A stretch of 64,000 nucleotides of DNA from Timema cristinae (Eukaryota > Arthropoda > Insecta > Phasmatodea > Timematidae). A program made the position numbers and the translations under genes. The stretch spans positions 66,870,789 through 66,934,788 of the forward strand of contig JBCFYV010000001.1 of assembly GCA_039000515.1 (NCBI GenBank), written 5' to 3'. Shown one piece after another: positions 62,096-64,000 of this stretch (position 1 is its first letter; each line of letters starts with the position of its first letter). The notes under the pieces are model-generated. The model was not told the origin of the DNA, ran no database searches, and saw only the letters and a list, made by a program, of their open reading frames with translations.

Positions 62096-64000
62096 CTTTT
62101 AAACATGTTTCTTGTATTTTGTGAGTAGTTAAGCCAGCTCTTGACTTGACTAGGTTTGTATCTCCTGGATGTAGAATGTATCAGAGAGGATGATTCACTG
62201 GTGCTAGGGCCACTTTAACTGGCCTGGACACTTTGGTTGATAAAACTGTGTCAAATGCAGGTTGGGAATTTTTCCCATCCAATTCAGGCAGCATATTAAC
62301 ATCTGATTGGTTATTATTTGAGAAATTATTAAATGTAACATTTTTATCACTGCACAGTCTAGTTGTCACAGAGCAATCAGGTTGACCCCAAATAGTTAAC
62401 GATACATCTGAAGACTGAATGCTGTCTTCTGTTTTAGATAGCCCCATAGTACAAGGCACACTTTCTGTAAGGCTGTCCTTTTAATGTTCAAACATTTTCT
62501 GTAATCTCGCTTCAACAATATCATCCGTGTAATATTGTTAGGAATGTTTGTAGCCCGTTCTTCTGATACGTAAGGTTTATCAACTGTAGGATAAACATTC
62601 ATGAACCCAGTATCACTGGCCACCATTGAGGATTCGCCTGAGATATTCACAGATAATTGATCTCTACAGATCGATTGCCTTTGTCTATTAATTCAAAACA
62701 ATCTTAAGAGCATCATGAAGTGCTGAAACAAATGAAGGCTCTACTGGTCCAGGACCAATGAACTTCTTATAAATTATTGCCACAGCATTGATGAACTCTC
62801 TTTCTGATGATTCTTCTTTAAAGTTTTGTTGAGAGAAACTATCCGCAAAACTTTTATTCTGAACATATCCATCCATATTGGGATAGTTATTATTCAAATC
62901 AATAGTTTGTGAACTATCATGTCTTCTTCTGATATAGCATGGTATTTATCATTAACTGGTGCTTGCTCACTTTGAGTCACCCATTTCATAATTTCATTGT
63001 TACTTAAAATTCGTTCTTTTTGTAACTGTTGCTTTATCTTTTGCCTATACAAAATGTTTGACAGGCATTTCCTTTTCCTTTAGAAAATGTATGTTGACTG
63101 TTTGTATGAGGTTTAGATTTTATTCTCATTGGCATTTTAATATTTGTGTTTGAGATATTTAAGATGGGGTTTTGGTTATTACTTTCCATGTTTGTTTTCT
63201 TTTTCAAAGTATTTATTCTTGTACCTGCACTCTCAGTTGATGAGACGTTTTTATGGATTTTTTTATTTTCAACTACATTAACTGAATTATTTCTACCCCT
63301 TCTTGTATAAGTTCTCACTGGTTTAGCTGCTTTAGAATTCACTTTATTATTTTGGTATTCTATGGTATTTAATGTTTTGTAATTATTGTAGTTTAGTATT
63401 TTTTTATTGGTATAATCATTCTTGGACATTTTAAATACATCCTTTATGTGATGTGTAGAGCTTGTAAAACTTAAATCAACAGAGCTCTCATTTTTACTGT
63501 CAAAACACGGAGCGGATTTTTGCACCACACTTAAGACCTCACTACTGGCATCCTGTACATCAGAAGAAAATATTTCTTGTAAATTGGCTGAGTTTATTTC
63601 AATCTCACTTTTTGTTTCGAATGTTTTAATTTCGAGATTTTCATTGTTGTTTGGAATCTCAACATATATATGCGTATTCAAGTTTTGGTTAATCTCAACG
63701 AAAGAATTTATTAGATCTATGAAACTTTCTCCCGATACCAAACTGGGGCTGTTATGTAATGGTTTTTCGCACATGCCTTTATGATTTTCCTCAAATATAT
63801 CGTTAGATGTCCCCCCCTTTGACTCATCAATACCTCCTGCATTTCATTTTCAAAATCATCTTTGACGTCCTTGCCTTCTAAAGTGTTTTGTTTGAGATAG
63901 TATGAGGCAAAGAGTTGTTCAGGGCTTTGACCATCTGTTGAGTCTTGTTGTATTGTTGTATTCATAGAGTTAAGTGAACTGGTTTCAATAATTATTATTG
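62096..64000 (-). pseudogene. Second, frame-broken and window-truncated copy of the 934-codon gene
   Basis: It aligns with 12330-14237. Relative to that copy the frame is interrupted by one-base changes near 62210, 62540, 62693, 62914, 63055 and 63806. There is also a nonsense change near 62482, where a Tyr codon becomes a stop. The splice donor at the end is intact. The region between breaks is nearly identical, including the ordered part around FINAVAIIYKKFIGPGPVEP. Most breaks are single-base length changes, several in homopolymers, so some may be consensus errors rather than true decay. The 5' part of the gene lies outside the window. Confidence 0.7.

Overview
This is an animal genomic window, most probably from an arthropod with a large, AT-rich, transposon-filled genome. 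It has no bacterial features, operons or CRISPR. The evidence is a mix of tRNA-derived SINEs with target-site duplications, remnants of Gypsy, BEL/Pao and Copia LTR retrotransposons, an R1-like non-LTR tail, hAT and Tc1/mariner DNA transposon remnants, and one recognisable host exon (cytoplasmic tyrosyl-tRNA synthetase). The R1-like tail suggests an arthropod; I cannot name the species.

Layout. Positions 1-4497 hold a SINE and a 38-bp minisatellite able to form hairpins. Positions 4498-15141 hold non-coding sequence with a SINE, a 3.6-kb minisatellite of 21-bp units, a 5'-truncated SINE, and the only long credible gene, a 934-codon minus-strand open frame at 12326-15130 of unknown function. 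Positions 15990-22050 are a retrotransposon graveyard (Gypsy minus, BEL plus, Copia plus). Positions 22460-34470 carry SINEs, a 1-kb pyrimidine-rich tract, a remnant of a cysteine-tailed mobile-element protein family, a hAT remnant and an internally deleted Tc1 element. An exon-like piece of tyrosyl-tRNA synthetase is at 36289-36474.

The most striking structure is 39375-49035: a 9.66-kb foldback element with two inverted arms of about 4.5 kb around a 545-bp spacer. It is flanked by a perfect 6-bp direct repeat AATGCG, so it looks like one transposition event. Its outer 1.3 kb on each side is packed with TGACGT / TGACGTCA motifs. No transposase is visible in it.

After an R1-like LINE tail, a (TATG)n microsatellite and a 100-N gap (52013-52112), the window repeats itself. 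Positions 52113-64000 are a second copy, in the same order and orientation, of 664-14237 (38-bp array, spacer, 21-bp array, SINE, start of the gene). This copy has many one-base indels, a shorter 21-bp array and implausible homopolymers (153 T, then 202 G). The copy starts directly after the gap and base quality appears to fall towards contig ends, so an uncollapsed haplotype or unpolished contig is as likely as a true segmental duplication.

Nothing here works as a pathway. The coding content is one anonymous gene (plus its damaged copy), one exon of a housekeeping gene, and decayed mobile elements.
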